This document shows, one piece after another, positions 35,369-41,825 of a DNA stretch of 41,937 bases. This DNA is from a virus: IMG/VR virus record IMGVR_UViG_3300032116_000456, positions 1 to 41,937 of that record; one strand, given 5' to 3'. Numbering within the stretch: position 1 is the first letter of the stretch; each line of letters starts with the position of its first letter. Position numbers and translations under genes: made by a program. The notes under the pieces were generated by a model. The model had not been told where the DNA came from, ran no database searches, and saw nothing but the letters and a program-made list of their open reading frames with translations.

Positions 35369-37330
35369 TCAAAACTTAATCACAAGTCCGGCCATGATGT
35401 ATGAGTTACCGTAGTTGGTACCCTGATCGTATCCTGCCGAGACGTTGAAGTATACGTTGTTGGTGATCTTCTTCTTGACGATCACCTTGGCCCCGGTCAC
35501 TTGACCGTATTGAGCGGTCTGCATAGTCTTCACCTCGATCGTGACGTCTTCACCGATCGTCTTCCTAGCGCCTACGTATGGATTGACGTAGGACTTAGAT
35601 CCGGTCTCAGGTGGATTCGACAAGAGCGAACTTCCGCTTTCATTGACCGAGTCGATAGTGCTTGTGATGAAAGTCGAACCGATGAACGGTTGAACGCCGA
35701 GTATCTCATTGGTCGAATAAAGAGCGATGTCACCGTAGTACAGAGACTGCTTGGCTTTGGAGCTGTTCTCCAAGTTCAAGGAAGATATAAACACGCGGCT
35801 GTTGTACTCCATCATCGAGTAGCCGATCGTACCCTTCACCGTCACGGGATCCATGTTGGTTACCACGTAGACGCTGCCGGCATACTTATTGCCGCTCATA
35901 AGAGAGTTGTTGTAGTTGCCGCTCTCCAATCCACCGGCCTGACCGGCGAACCCAAGGATGTTACCCTCGCCAGACATCTGGTGACCGAAGCTCAACGCCT
36001 TGGTCGTGAGGGATCCTGAGGTGCTGCTCGTGACGAAGGTCGGAGCCGCCCATGATCCGTTCGGGGTATTGAATGGGTCGATCATGAATGGGTTGACTAT
36101 CGCCGCGTCTATCATATCCTGCATACCGGCCACTGAAGCCGAATCGCTGGAAGTGGTGACGTTGGTCGTGACTTGGTTTGAGAACGAAGTCGTGGTGACC
36201 ACAGTGTTGGTGACCGATGAAGTCGTGGTCGCCGTTCCGGCCGCAGTGGTCGTGGTGCCATTGCTCCACGTAGTCACGGTGTTAGGTGTAGTCGTGGTGT
36301 TGGTAGTCACCGGTGTCGTCGCCGTGGTGACTGTGGTGACCGGAGTAGTGGTGGTTGTCGTCGTTGTCCTATTGACGATGACCGTGTTGCCCTCACGTGT
36401 AGCTGCGTCTGAGTCAGACGATGTTACCACCGGAGTACCGTAGGTGTTCACCGAAGTCGTGACGGTAGCACCTGTCGTTGAAGTTGAAGTGACGGTTGGT
36501 GTTCCCGGTGCCGTGCTTACGACTGTAGGCGATCCACCGCCGCTCGGTGCAACACCGCCGTTGTTTACGGTTGCGAGGATCGTTGTAGATGTCAAAGTGG
36601 AGGTGTAACCGCCCGCTTGTCCGGTCGTGGTACCACCAGTCGCGCTGTATCCGCCGCCGCTCATGTTCGCCGTGACGCCTGAAGCGTTGGTGACGCACGC
36701 AGCTGATCCACTGACGGTACCGCAGACGCCTGAATAGTTGGTGCTTGAGGCCCAGCCCTGCGCCTGAACGCCGTTAGGGTCAACGCCGAACTCAGGGTTG
36801 TAGAGGATGTTTGCGGTACCGCCGTTGAACGTCAAAGTAGGCATCTGCCACTGTGGACCGTAGTTGCCGGCCCACCACGAACTGTCTGTACCTATGAGTG
36901 TTACTTTAACGTAAGCAGTCTGTGCTGCATCCGATGCTGAAAGAGTATAAGTATGTGTTATAGTAGTCCATGGCTCGGAGTTGTCTCCAGGAGCAGAAGA
37001 CCATGAATTCATCTGTAGAAGATTGTTTGAATAAGTGCTTTGCGTCGACGTAATCAAAACACCAGATGAGTTATAGAACTCAAGCTTCACGTTACCGGTG
37101 TCGTGCTGCAGGTTGCGGCCGCCGCCGGCGTGGGCGTTGACGGAGAAGTCGAAGGTTCCGCCGGCCTGCATATTTGAGTCGAACACGATGTTCTGGCTAA
37201 TAGTTGAATTAGCCTGATAGCTCATGTTGACGGTGTTGTAGTTGGAACCTGAATTGAACTGCGCGAAAGCTGAGGGCGCAAAAAGCATCGTCGCGGCCAA
37301 GACGACCAGCGCGTAGAATTTCTTAAACAT
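35369..37330 (-). CDS. Exported Thr-rich protein with C-terminal beta-barrel-like domain (653 aa)
   Basis: A clear Sec signal peptide (MFKKFYALVVLAATMLFAPS, cleavage after AFA) opens the protein. The mature N-terminal domain is Ser/Gly/Asn-rich with beta strands, containing a lectin- or carbohydrate-binding-like FDFSVNAHAGGG...VKLEFYNSSG section. A long low-complexity Thr/Val stalk (about residues 270-405, for example NRTTTTTTTTPVTTVTTATT) follows. The last 200 residues are alternating amphipathic strands ending in Phe (SYIMAGLVIKF), as in outer-membrane beta-barrels and autotransporters. GAGGAAAT precedes ATG (37330). A TATAAATA late element lies upstream on the same strand. Confidence 0.8.
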   Translation of the reverse strand: MFKKFYALVVLAATMLFAPSAFAQFNSGSNYNTVNMSYQANSTISQNIVFDSNMQAGGTFDFSVNAHAGGGRNLQHDTGNVKLEFYNSSGVLITSTQSTYSNNLLQMNSWSSAPGDNSEPWTTITHTYTLSASDAAQTAYVKVTLIGTDSSWWAGNYGPQWQMPTLTFNGGTANILYNPEFGVDPNGVQAQGWASSTNYSGVCGTVSGSAACVTNASGVTANMSGGGYSATGGTTTGQAGGYTSTLTSTTILATVNNGGVAPSGGGSPTVVSTAPGTPTVTSTSTTGATVTTSVNTYGTPVVTSSDSDAATREGNTVIVNRTTTTTTTTPVTTVTTATTPVTTNTTTTPNTVTTWSNGTTTTAAGTATTTSSVTNTVVTTTSFSNQVTTNVTTSSDSASVAGMQDMIDAAIVNPFMIDPFNTPNGSWAAPTFVTSSTSGSLTTKALSFGHQMSGEGNILGFAGQAGGLESGNYNNSLMSGNKYAGSVYVVTNMDPVTVKGTIGYSMMEYNSRVFISSLNLENSSKAKQSLYYGDIALYSTNEILGVQPFIGSTFITSTIDSVNESGSSLLSNPPETGSKSYVNPYVGARKTIGEDVTIEVKTMQTAQYGQVTGAKVIVKKKITNNVYFNVSAGYDQGTNYGNSYIMAGLVIKF

Positions 37331-37415
37331 GTCTATTTCCTCATTGGTTGGATGACGAGTCACTCAATCAATGCAGCATAGGCATGAAAAAGATGTTGTA
37401 AATAATAGTATACAC

Positions 37416-37423
37416 TATTTATA
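37416..37423 (-). promoter_or_regulatory. T4-type late promoter TATAAATA (minus strand)
   Basis: TATAAATA on the minus strand about 85 bases before the start of the Thr-rich exported protein. It is inside a small palindromic stretch (ACTATTTATAGT). This is the second of two minus-strand units with such an element. Confidence 0.55.
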
Positions 37424-37436
37424 GTAAAGGGTTAAT

Positions 37437-38090
37437 ATGGCCTTTATAAACGCAAACGTTCCACCGATCGAGTGTTACGTACGCTCAAACTTCTTGCAAA
37501 ATAGGCCGCATAAATTTGAGTCGACCGACACCTATCTTCCGGCAGTTATAGTCGCGGTGTCATCCATCCCGCATCGAATACCATTATTCAACTTCATCAT
37601 GGAAGACGGCGGCGTCTGGTGGCGTATGCCAATTCACGCTTTCTGCTCACGACCTGACGTCGAGCAGCAGGAAGCACACAACCTCGTCTTGTGGGACAGC
37701 TTCTCCTATCACATATCCGTTAGTCGCATCGACTTCTTTAAGGAGAAGCGTATGTGCTACACGGATAGGTATAAGAATCAAGTGTTCGGTAAGTATCTAT
37801 TCACCCTTGACTGGGCGAACGAGGACTCCAACGTCATCGACGTTGGTTTCTCTGAGATTCCGGGACAACACAAGTGCGGTCATGTGATTCAGCTCGACAA
37901 TGGCAACTACGCCATACAACCTAACAACAGGGTTAAACTTTTTGAGCCGTCTTTTGTTACTAAGTGGGGACAGAATATAATCGAGCGAAAGTTAGGAACT
38001 GAGTACTTCAGCGTAGAGAATCAGCCTCGTTGGCTTCTTTCTGATGATGACAGGTTTGAGTATGATATGAAGGACACTTTAAAGAAATAA
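37437..38090 (+). CDS. Conserved T4-like phage protein, unknown (217 aa)
   Basis: A soluble protein with MAFINANVPPIECYVRSNFL at the N-terminus, a VSSIPHRIPLFNFIMEDGG block, WWRMPIHAFC, and DSFSYHISVSRIDFF. I recognise this pattern in proteins widespread in marine T4-like phages and annotated as hypothetical. Conserved Trp, His and Cys residues cluster in the first half. It starts just after the divergent late promoter, with AAAGGGTTAAT upstream. Codon use fits its neighbours. No enzymatic motif is evident. Confidence 0.72.
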   Translation: MAFINANVPPIECYVRSNFLQNRPHKFESTDTYLPAVIVAVSSIPHRIPLFNFIMEDGGVWWRMPIHAFCSRPDVEQQEAHNLVLWDSFSYHISVSRIDFFKEKRMCYTDRYKNQVFGKYLFTLDWANEDSNVIDVGFSEIPGQHKCGHVIQLDNGNYAIQPNNRVKLFEPSFVTKWGQNIIERKLGTEYFSVENQPRWLLSDDDRFEYDMKDTLKK

Positions 38091-38103
38091 TTGGAGATTT
38101 GAT

Positions 38104-38511
38104 ATGAAGATAGGATTCACCTGCTCAACTTTTGATTTGCTGCACTCCGGCCACATCCTCATGTTGAAGGAGTGCGCCTTGAACTGTGACTACCTGATAG
38201 TAGGCCTTCAGTCCGATCCGACACTTGATCGACCCGACACAAAGAACAAGCCGGCGCAGGGAATGTACGAGCGCTGGACTCAGCTCAAGGGCTGCAGGTA
38301 CGTTGATGAGATAATCCCCTACTCGACTGAGGAAGACCTGATGAACCTCCTCGCGAGCCAGAAGATCGACGTCAGGTTCGTCGGCGAAGACTACATGGAT
38401 AAGGACTTCACGGGAAAGCAGTGGTGCATCGACAATAATGTCACACTGTTCTACAATAGTCGAAAACACAGCTACTCCACAACAAATTTACGTAGAAAGA
38501 TGGCTCTATAG
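38104..38511 (+). CDS. Glycerol-3-phosphate cytidylyltransferase-like protein
   Basis: A 135-residue nucleotidyltransferase of the cytidylyltransferase family. The HSGH active-site motif (HxGH) follows FTCSTFDLLHSGHILML (about 7-20), and the C-terminal signature is HSYSTTNLRRK, matching the family RxxxISTTxLR motif. The family makes CDP-glycerol or other CDP-alcohols for polymer or lipid synthesis; phage copies are common in marine T4-like viruses. Whether it acts on virion, DNA or envelope sugars here is unknown. TTGGAGATT precedes the ATG. Confidence 0.88.
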   Translation: MKIGFTCSTFDLLHSGHILMLKECALNCDYLIVGLQSDPTLDRPDTKNKPAQGMYERWTQLKGCRYVDEIIPYSTEEDLMNLLASQKIDVRFVGEDYMDKDFTGKQWCIDNNVTLFYNSRKHSYSTTNLRRKMAL

Positions 38512-38516
38512 CCGTT

Positions 38517-38550
38517 TTGTCATCCTACTGTAATATAAGCGAAATATATA
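38517..38550 (+). promoter_or_regulatory. PhoB box and -10 element of pstS
   Basis: Two 7-base repeats, TTGTCAT (38517-38523) and CTGTAAT (38528-38534), are separated by 4 bases (CCTA), the spacing of a Pho box (CTGTCAT, 4, CTGTCAC-type). TATATA (38545-38550) lies 10 bases downstream, as in PhoB-activated promoters that lack a -35 box. This suggests control by the host phosphate-starvation system. Confidence 0.7.
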
Positions 38551-38587
38551 CGGATGCAGCAATAGGGCTGCGCATGAGGAACTACGT

Positions 38588-39460
38588 ATGTTAAAGAAAA
38601 TTGCAGCGATCGCGATCGCAACATTGATGTCAACACAAGTCTACGCCGGTGAAGCCACCGGTGCCGGATCATCATTCTTCTTCCCCCTCGCTTCTAAGTG
38701 GGCGAACGACTATAGCAAGAAGACTGGAAACAGGATAAACTACCAGAGCGTGGGTAGCAGCGCCGGCGTGAAGCAGCTCGACAACAAGACCGTCGTGTTC
38801 GCAGCGACCGACGTTCCTATGAAGCCGGAAGATCTCGACAAAAAGAATCAGGTTCAGTTCCCGATGGTAGGTGGTGAGATCGTCATCGCGGTCAACGTTG
38901 CCGGAGTCGATAAGATCAACCTCAGCGTCGACGTTATCGCGAAGATCTACGCAGATAAGATTAAGAAGTGGAACGATAAGGAGATCGCCGATCTAAACCC
39001 AAGCGCGAAGCTCCCCGATCTTCCGATCATCAAGGTTCGCAGGAGCGATGGATCAGGCACTACTTGGAACTTCACCAAGTTCCTCGCGGATTCAAACGAA
39101 TCTTGGAAGAAGGAAGTCGGCTTCGGATCGACCGTTGAGTGGCCGGGAAACACAGTCGGCGCGAAGGGCAACGACGGTGTAGCTTCAAACGTGCAGCAGA
39201 CCAACGGCACCATCGGATACGTAGAACTATCGTACGCGAAGCAGAACAAGCTTACCGTAGCTGCCATCCCAACGTCGATAGTGGCGACCGTATACGCGGT
39301 GATGTATAAAACAAACGACGATCCCGCTGCAGCTAAGCAGGCGATCGACTTCTTCAGCTTCTGTCTGGCTTCAGACCAGCAGGCTTTGGATCTGGACTAT
39401 AAGCCACTGAGCCCTGAGAAGAAGGCTGAGGTCTCGAAGGTCGTTTCTCAGATAAAGTAA
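38588..39460 (+). CDS. pstS: PstS-like periplasmic phosphate-binding protein
   Basis: Substrate-binding protein of the high-affinity phosphate ABC transporter. A Sec signal peptide (MLKKIAAIAIATLMSTQVYA) is followed by GAGSSFFFPL, SVGSSAGVKQL, ATDVPM and the phosphate-binding RRSDGSGTTWNFTKFL, then GTIGYVELSYA. All ligand-binding loops are present. At 290 residues it is shorter than E. coli PstS (346), as other phage versions are. Phage-borne pstS is a known auxiliary gene that raises phosphate uptake during infection. GAGGAACTAC precedes the ATG, and a Pho box lies upstream, so the phage gene probably follows host phosphate status. Confidence 0.95.
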   Translation: MLKKIAAIAIATLMSTQVYAGEATGAGSSFFFPLASKWANDYSKKTGNRINYQSVGSSAGVKQLDNKTVVFAATDVPMKPEDLDKKNQVQFPMVGGEIVIAVNVAGVDKINLSVDVIAKIYADKIKKWNDKEIADLNPSAKLPDLPIIKVRRSDGSGTTWNFTKFLADSNESWKKEVGFGSTVEWPGNTVGAKGNDGVASNVQQTNGTIGYVELSYAKQNKLTVAAIPTSIVATVYAVMYKTNDDPAAAKQAIDFFSFCLASDQQALDLDYKPLSPEKKAEVSKVVSQIK

Positions 39461-39473
39461 GGTGTCAGAAAAA

Positions 39474-39512
39474 CCGTTATTTTTCAATGGGTTAGCCCTA
39501 GGAAAATAACGG
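39474..39512 (+). terminator. Inverted repeat between pstS and the next promoter
   Basis: CCGTTATTTT (39474-39483) pairs perfectly with AAAATAACGG (39503-39512). It can act as a pstS terminator hairpin, and its right arm sits directly against the next -35 box (39513). The right arm sequence also occurs at 349 and 19420, where no left arm is present. Confidence 0.6.
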
Positions 39513-39552
39513 TTGACATTTCTCCAAGATTGTTGTAATATCTAGATAATGG
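39513..39552 (+). promoter_or_regulatory. Sigma-70-like promoter, repeated family, copy 5
   Basis: TTGACA (39513-39518), 17 bases, TAATAT (39536-39541), then CTAGATAATGG (39542-39552). It drives the run of small genes from 39576 to about 41361. Confidence 0.88.
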
Positions 39553-39575
39553 CAAATCAAACGGAGACCTATACT

Positions 39576-39899
39576 ATGAGAACTTCAACCTATCGATGCA
39601 CCGTTCAAAGTCTCGATGACAAAGTCATTGAGATGTATCGCACTCAAGCCAAGATCGGTAACATGTTTGGTCGCGCATACGACGCCTCGCTTCTCGCTTC
39701 TGGTTCAAAAACGCCGCGTTATACCAAGCGTCTGCGTGTTCGCGTTCGCGGCCGTCTCGGCAAGAACAGCCCGTACGCACACCTCTATAAGAAGGGTGGA
39801 CCGCACTATCAGTGGACTTCACAGGACATTCGTCCCGAGCACGCTTCGCGCTTCGACGTCTACGTCCACGAAGTCTCAGTTCCTTTCACGGGGCGCTGA
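39576..39899 (+). CDS. Basic small phage protein (107 aa), unknown
   Basis: Begins MRTSTYRCTVQSLDDKVIEM. The middle is very basic (SKTPRYTKRLRVRVRGRLGK), suggesting nucleic-acid binding, and the C-terminus is beta-rich (ASRFDVYVHEVSVPF). ATG 39576 is used, since GGAG lies 11 bases upstream in the same arrangement as at 19492. An in-frame ATG at 39549 lies at the predicted transcription start, so a leaderless form with nine extra residues is possible. Confidence 0.6.
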   Translation: MRTSTYRCTVQSLDDKVIEMYRTQAKIGNMFGRAYDASLLASGSKTPRYTKRLRVRVRGRLGKNSPYAHLYKKGGPHYQWTSQDIRPEHASRFDVYVHEVSVPFTGR

Positions 39900-39900
39900 C

Positions 39901-40080
39901 ATGAACGATCTATTAGTTATAGCCGAGCGCCTCGAGCGCATCGTCAGCCTCAAGGGAACTTTAGGCTACGACTCCGCCGACGTCGTCGAGCTGGTGCATG
40001 AGTACGCGAAGATGCTTCGCGAGCAAGCAGATGAGATTGAACGTAACTTTGTTATTGATCAGGGAGTACAAGATGGCTGA
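39901..40080 (+). CDS. Small helical phage protein (59 aa), unknown
   Basis: MNDLLVIAERLERIVSLKGT, then LGYDSADVVELVHEYAKMLR and EQADEIERNFV: two amphipathic helices that could pair as a coiled coil. No family recognised. It starts one base after the previous stop (CACGGGG upstream) and overlaps the next gene by 8 bases. An upstream in-frame extension to 39616 runs inside the previous gene and is rejected. Confidence 0.6.
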   Translation: MNDLLVIAERLERIVSLKGTLGYDSADVVELVHEYAKMLREQADEIERNFVIDQGVQDG

Positions 40081-40315
40081 CGACGTCTACACCGAAGAAG
40101 AGATCATGGAGAACTACTTGAAGTACGGTTCGTCCAGCTACAATAAGAGGCAGCGGATCATGGACTACATGGACGTGCTGCACACCGAGATCCTTCTCCT
40201 TCGCAGCCGCATCCAGCCCGAAGACACCGGTCACCTGCACACGACGGTCAACGTTCTTTGGAACAGGCTGTCTGAACTTGAGAAGATGTATGACGAAACG
40301 CTCGTCGAAGTCTGA
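40073..40315 (+). CDS. Small acidic helical protein (80 aa), unknown
   Basis: Sequence MADDVYTEEEIMENYLKYGS, with RQRIMDYMDVLHTEILLLRS and LWNRLSELEKMYDET forming two long helices. Likely a coiled-coil or helical-bundle protein; no family recognised. AGGGAGTACAAG is a good RBS. It is part of the small-gene operon behind the promoter at 39513. Confidence 0.65.
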   Translation: MADDVYTEEEIMENYLKYGSSSYNKRQRIMDYMDVLHTEILLLRSRIQPEDTGHLHTTVNVLWNRLSELEKMYDETLVEV

Positions 40316-40316
40316 C

Positions 40317-40484
40317 ATGATCCGACGGGTTCGCTACGTCTTTGGTGAGCTTCCGGCCCGATACGAGATGAAGGCCTACGCCAAGAAGTATGGCTTCATC
40401 ATGGTGTCGGGTCCGACGCTCGTCACCGAGGGTCAGTGGGAGGGCATGTACAAGTATGAGTTCGACGAACCTAGACAAAGATGA
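40317..40484 (+). CDS. Small basic protein (55 aa), unknown
   Basis: MIRRVRYVFGELPARYEMKA, then YAKKYGFIMVSGPTLVTEGQ and WEGMYKYEFDEPRQR. Strand-helix-strand-strand layout. It starts one base after the previous stop. The 3' end overlaps the next gene by 29 bases. Support is limited to operon position, a protein-like composition and matching codon use. Confidence 0.5.
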   Translation: MIRRVRYVFGELPARYEMKAYAKKYGFIMVSGPTLVTEGQWEGMYKYEFDEPRQR

Positions 40485-40674
40485 ACGATTCAAGCGCGCG
40501 TTTTGGGACTGGTTCGACTCATTAAATAAAGAGGAGAAGAACCGGTTCTGGTACTACACCGCCGACATGTCGAAGATCTACTTTTATAATAAACACTATG
40601 CCAAAGTACTCGCGAATAAACTTGAGAGCGACAAAGTACAAGACGTTCGAGCAGGGATGGAAGTTTCTTCATAA
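40456..40674 (+). CDS. Small protein (72 aa), overlapping both neighbours
   Basis: MSSTNLDKDERFKRAFWDWF, then DSLNKEEKNRFWYYTADMSK and IYFYNKHYAKVLANKLESDK. Aromatic-rich and helical in the first 45 residues, which look real; the last part overlaps the following gene by 77 bases. GAGG lies 12 bases before ATG 40456. The overlap on both sides means one of the three frames may be shorter than stated. Confidence 0.45.
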   Translation: MSSTNLDKDERFKRAFWDWFDSLNKEEKNRFWYYTADMSKIYFYNKHYAKVLANKLESDKVQDVRAGMEVSS

Positions 40675-41029
40675 CGTCGACGTCTATCTTCTAAACGAGA
40701 TCTATAAGAAGTACTGTCGCTACAAGAAGTTCGAGAGCGTCATGCCGATCTTCTACGGAGAGTACACCGACCTTCACAGCGACGTCATAGGCTACTACGA
40801 AGGTGAGCGACTCATCGCGTTCAGCCTGATAAAGATACACGATTATGAGAACGTTGAGTGCGTTCAGTTCGCTTGGGACTATGAGAACCCTAAGCTTCGC
40901 CTAGGCATAGAGAGCTTGAAGCACGAGTGCGCCCTCTACAGGGACAAGGGATTCAAGTACATGTACCTCGGTGAGGCGGCTGAATACAAGAGCACCATCG
41001 ACGGCTACGAGGAGCTAGGACCTATATAA
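40598..41029 (+). CDS. GNAT/ATE-like acyl- or aminoacyl-transferase-fold protein
   Basis: A 143-residue protein with SDVIGYYEGERLIAFSLIKI, FAWDYENPKLRLGIESLKHE and GFKYMYLGEAAEYKS. The last two segments resemble the C-terminal half of aminoacyl-tRNA-protein transferases (FLxWDYxxPxLxLGxxxL, YxYLG) and, more broadly, GNAT-fold proteins. The catalytic residues of the arginyl-transferase N-terminal cysteine domain are absent. It shares a 1-base overlap with the next gene. Function is a fold-level guess. Confidence 0.5.
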   Translation: MPKYSRINLRATKYKTFEQGWKFLHNVDVYLLNEIYKKYCRYKKFESVMPIFYGEYTDLHSDVIGYYEGERLIAFSLIKIHDYENVECVQFAWDYENPKLRLGIESLKHECALYRDKGFKYMYLGEAAEYKSTIDGYEELGPI

Positions 41030-41361
41030 TGGACATCTATCACGTATGGGCGAACAAGGCCGGCGACATCTCCGACGACAAGTGGGTCGCGAGGATGCGA
41101 TCGTTCCTAGATCACTTGGTCGAAGAGGGTAAGATGGTGTCCTATCGCATCACCCGCTGTAAGATGGGCTTCCGCAGCTTAGACATTCCAGAGTGGCACA
41201 TCATGATGGAGTTCACCGACATGGCGCAGATGGACAACGCGTTCAAGCGCGTCGCGAAGCGCGAGGGTGATCTCGAGAGGAAGCACGTTTCATTCAATCA
41301 GTTCGTAGGAGACGACATCCAGCATGCCCTTTACAGGGACTGGCCGGACGAGGTCACGTAG
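41029..41361 (+). CDS. DUF6614-like protein (110 aa)
   Basis: MDIYHVWANKAGDISDDKWV, then FLDHLVEEGKMVSYRITRCK, MGFRSLDIPEWHIMMEFTD and FVGDDIQHALYRDWPDE. From memory this is the pattern of DUF6614, a dimeric alpha-beta-barrel-like family found mainly in alphaproteobacteria (HVWxxLKPG...HIMIE...ALYRDFPD). It looks like a host-derived gene. Its last ten bases overlap the tRNA-Arg gene. Function unknown; small dimeric alpha-beta-barrel proteins include monooxygenases and ligand-binding proteins. Confidence 0.7.
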   Translation: MDIYHVWANKAGDISDDKWVARMRSFLDHLVEEGKMVSYRITRCKMGFRSLDIPEWHIMMEFTDMAQMDNAFKRVAKREGDLERKHVSFNQFVGDDIQHALYRDWPDEVT

Positions 41362-41428
41362 CTCAGCAGGATAGAGCATCGGTTTCCTAAACCGAGGGTC
41401 GGATGTTCGAGTCATCCCGTGATCGCCA
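41352..41428 (+). tRNA. tRNA-Arg (CCT)
   Basis: Acceptor GGTCACG with CGTGATC, D-stem GCTC/GAGC, anticodon stem TCGGT/ACCGA with loop TTCCTAA (anticodon CCT), T-arm GGATG/CATCC with TTCGAGT loop, discriminator G, and encoded CCA. The first ten bases overlap the upstream gene. Confidence 0.95.
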
Positions 41429-41429
41429 A

Positions 41430-41504
41430 GCTGCCTTAGCTCAGTGGTAGAGCACTTCATTGGTAATGAAGAGGTCGACAGTTCAATCCTGTCAGGCAGC
41501 ACCA
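41430..41504 (+). tRNA. tRNA-Thr (GGT)
   Basis: Acceptor GCTGCCT with AGGCAGC, D-stem GCTC/GAGC, anticodon stem CTTCA/TGAAG with loop TTGGTAA (anticodon GGT), T-arm GACAG/CTGTC, and encoded CCA. One base separates it from tRNA-Arg. Confidence 0.95.
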
Positions 41505-41537
41505 TTAAATAGCAGATCGACAACTTGGGAGGATCCC

Positions 41538-41825
41538 ATGAGATACCTGTTACCCATAGCATTGATCTTATCCACGCCGGCGTTCGCTCAACCCTGCAGC
41601 GACGCCAACGAAGTTCATAAGCTTCTTGAGAAAGACTACAGCGAGAAGCCGTTCATCGAGATGGACGACAACCTTGGTCGTCACCTCGTCATCTACTTAA
41701 ACGCGTCGACTCTTTCGTGGACCGCGGTCTCCTTGGATAAGGAGAAGAAAATCACGTGCGCGGTCGCAGCTGGAAGCAACTTCAAGCCTGCAAATCTCAA
41801 AGAATTCTTTGGTGACCCAAGCTGA
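41538..41825 (+). CDS. Small exported protein (95 aa)
   Basis: Signal peptide MRYLLPIALILSTPAFAQPC with a likely AFA cleavage site. The mature part, beginning QPCSDANEVHKLLEKDYSEK, has two cysteines (PCSD and KITCAVA) able to form a disulfide and a beta-rich centre (HLVIYLNASTLSWTAVSLD). Such short periplasmic proteins are known in alphaproteobacteria and their phages; no function assigned. GGGAGGA 6 bases before the ATG is a strong RBS. It is one of four exported proteins in the window. Confidence 0.75.
   Translation: MRYLLPIALILSTPAFAQPCSDANEVHKLLEKDYSEKPFIEMDDNLGRHLVIYLNASTLSWTAVSLDKEKKITCAVAAGSNFKPANLKEFFGDPS

Noticed and set aside
36000-36443. Plus-strand Val-rich frame opposite the Thr-rich exported protein
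   Set aside because: It is the complement of the Thr-codon stalk (ACC/ACT read as GGT/AGT and GTG-type codons) and has no independent RBS or family signal.
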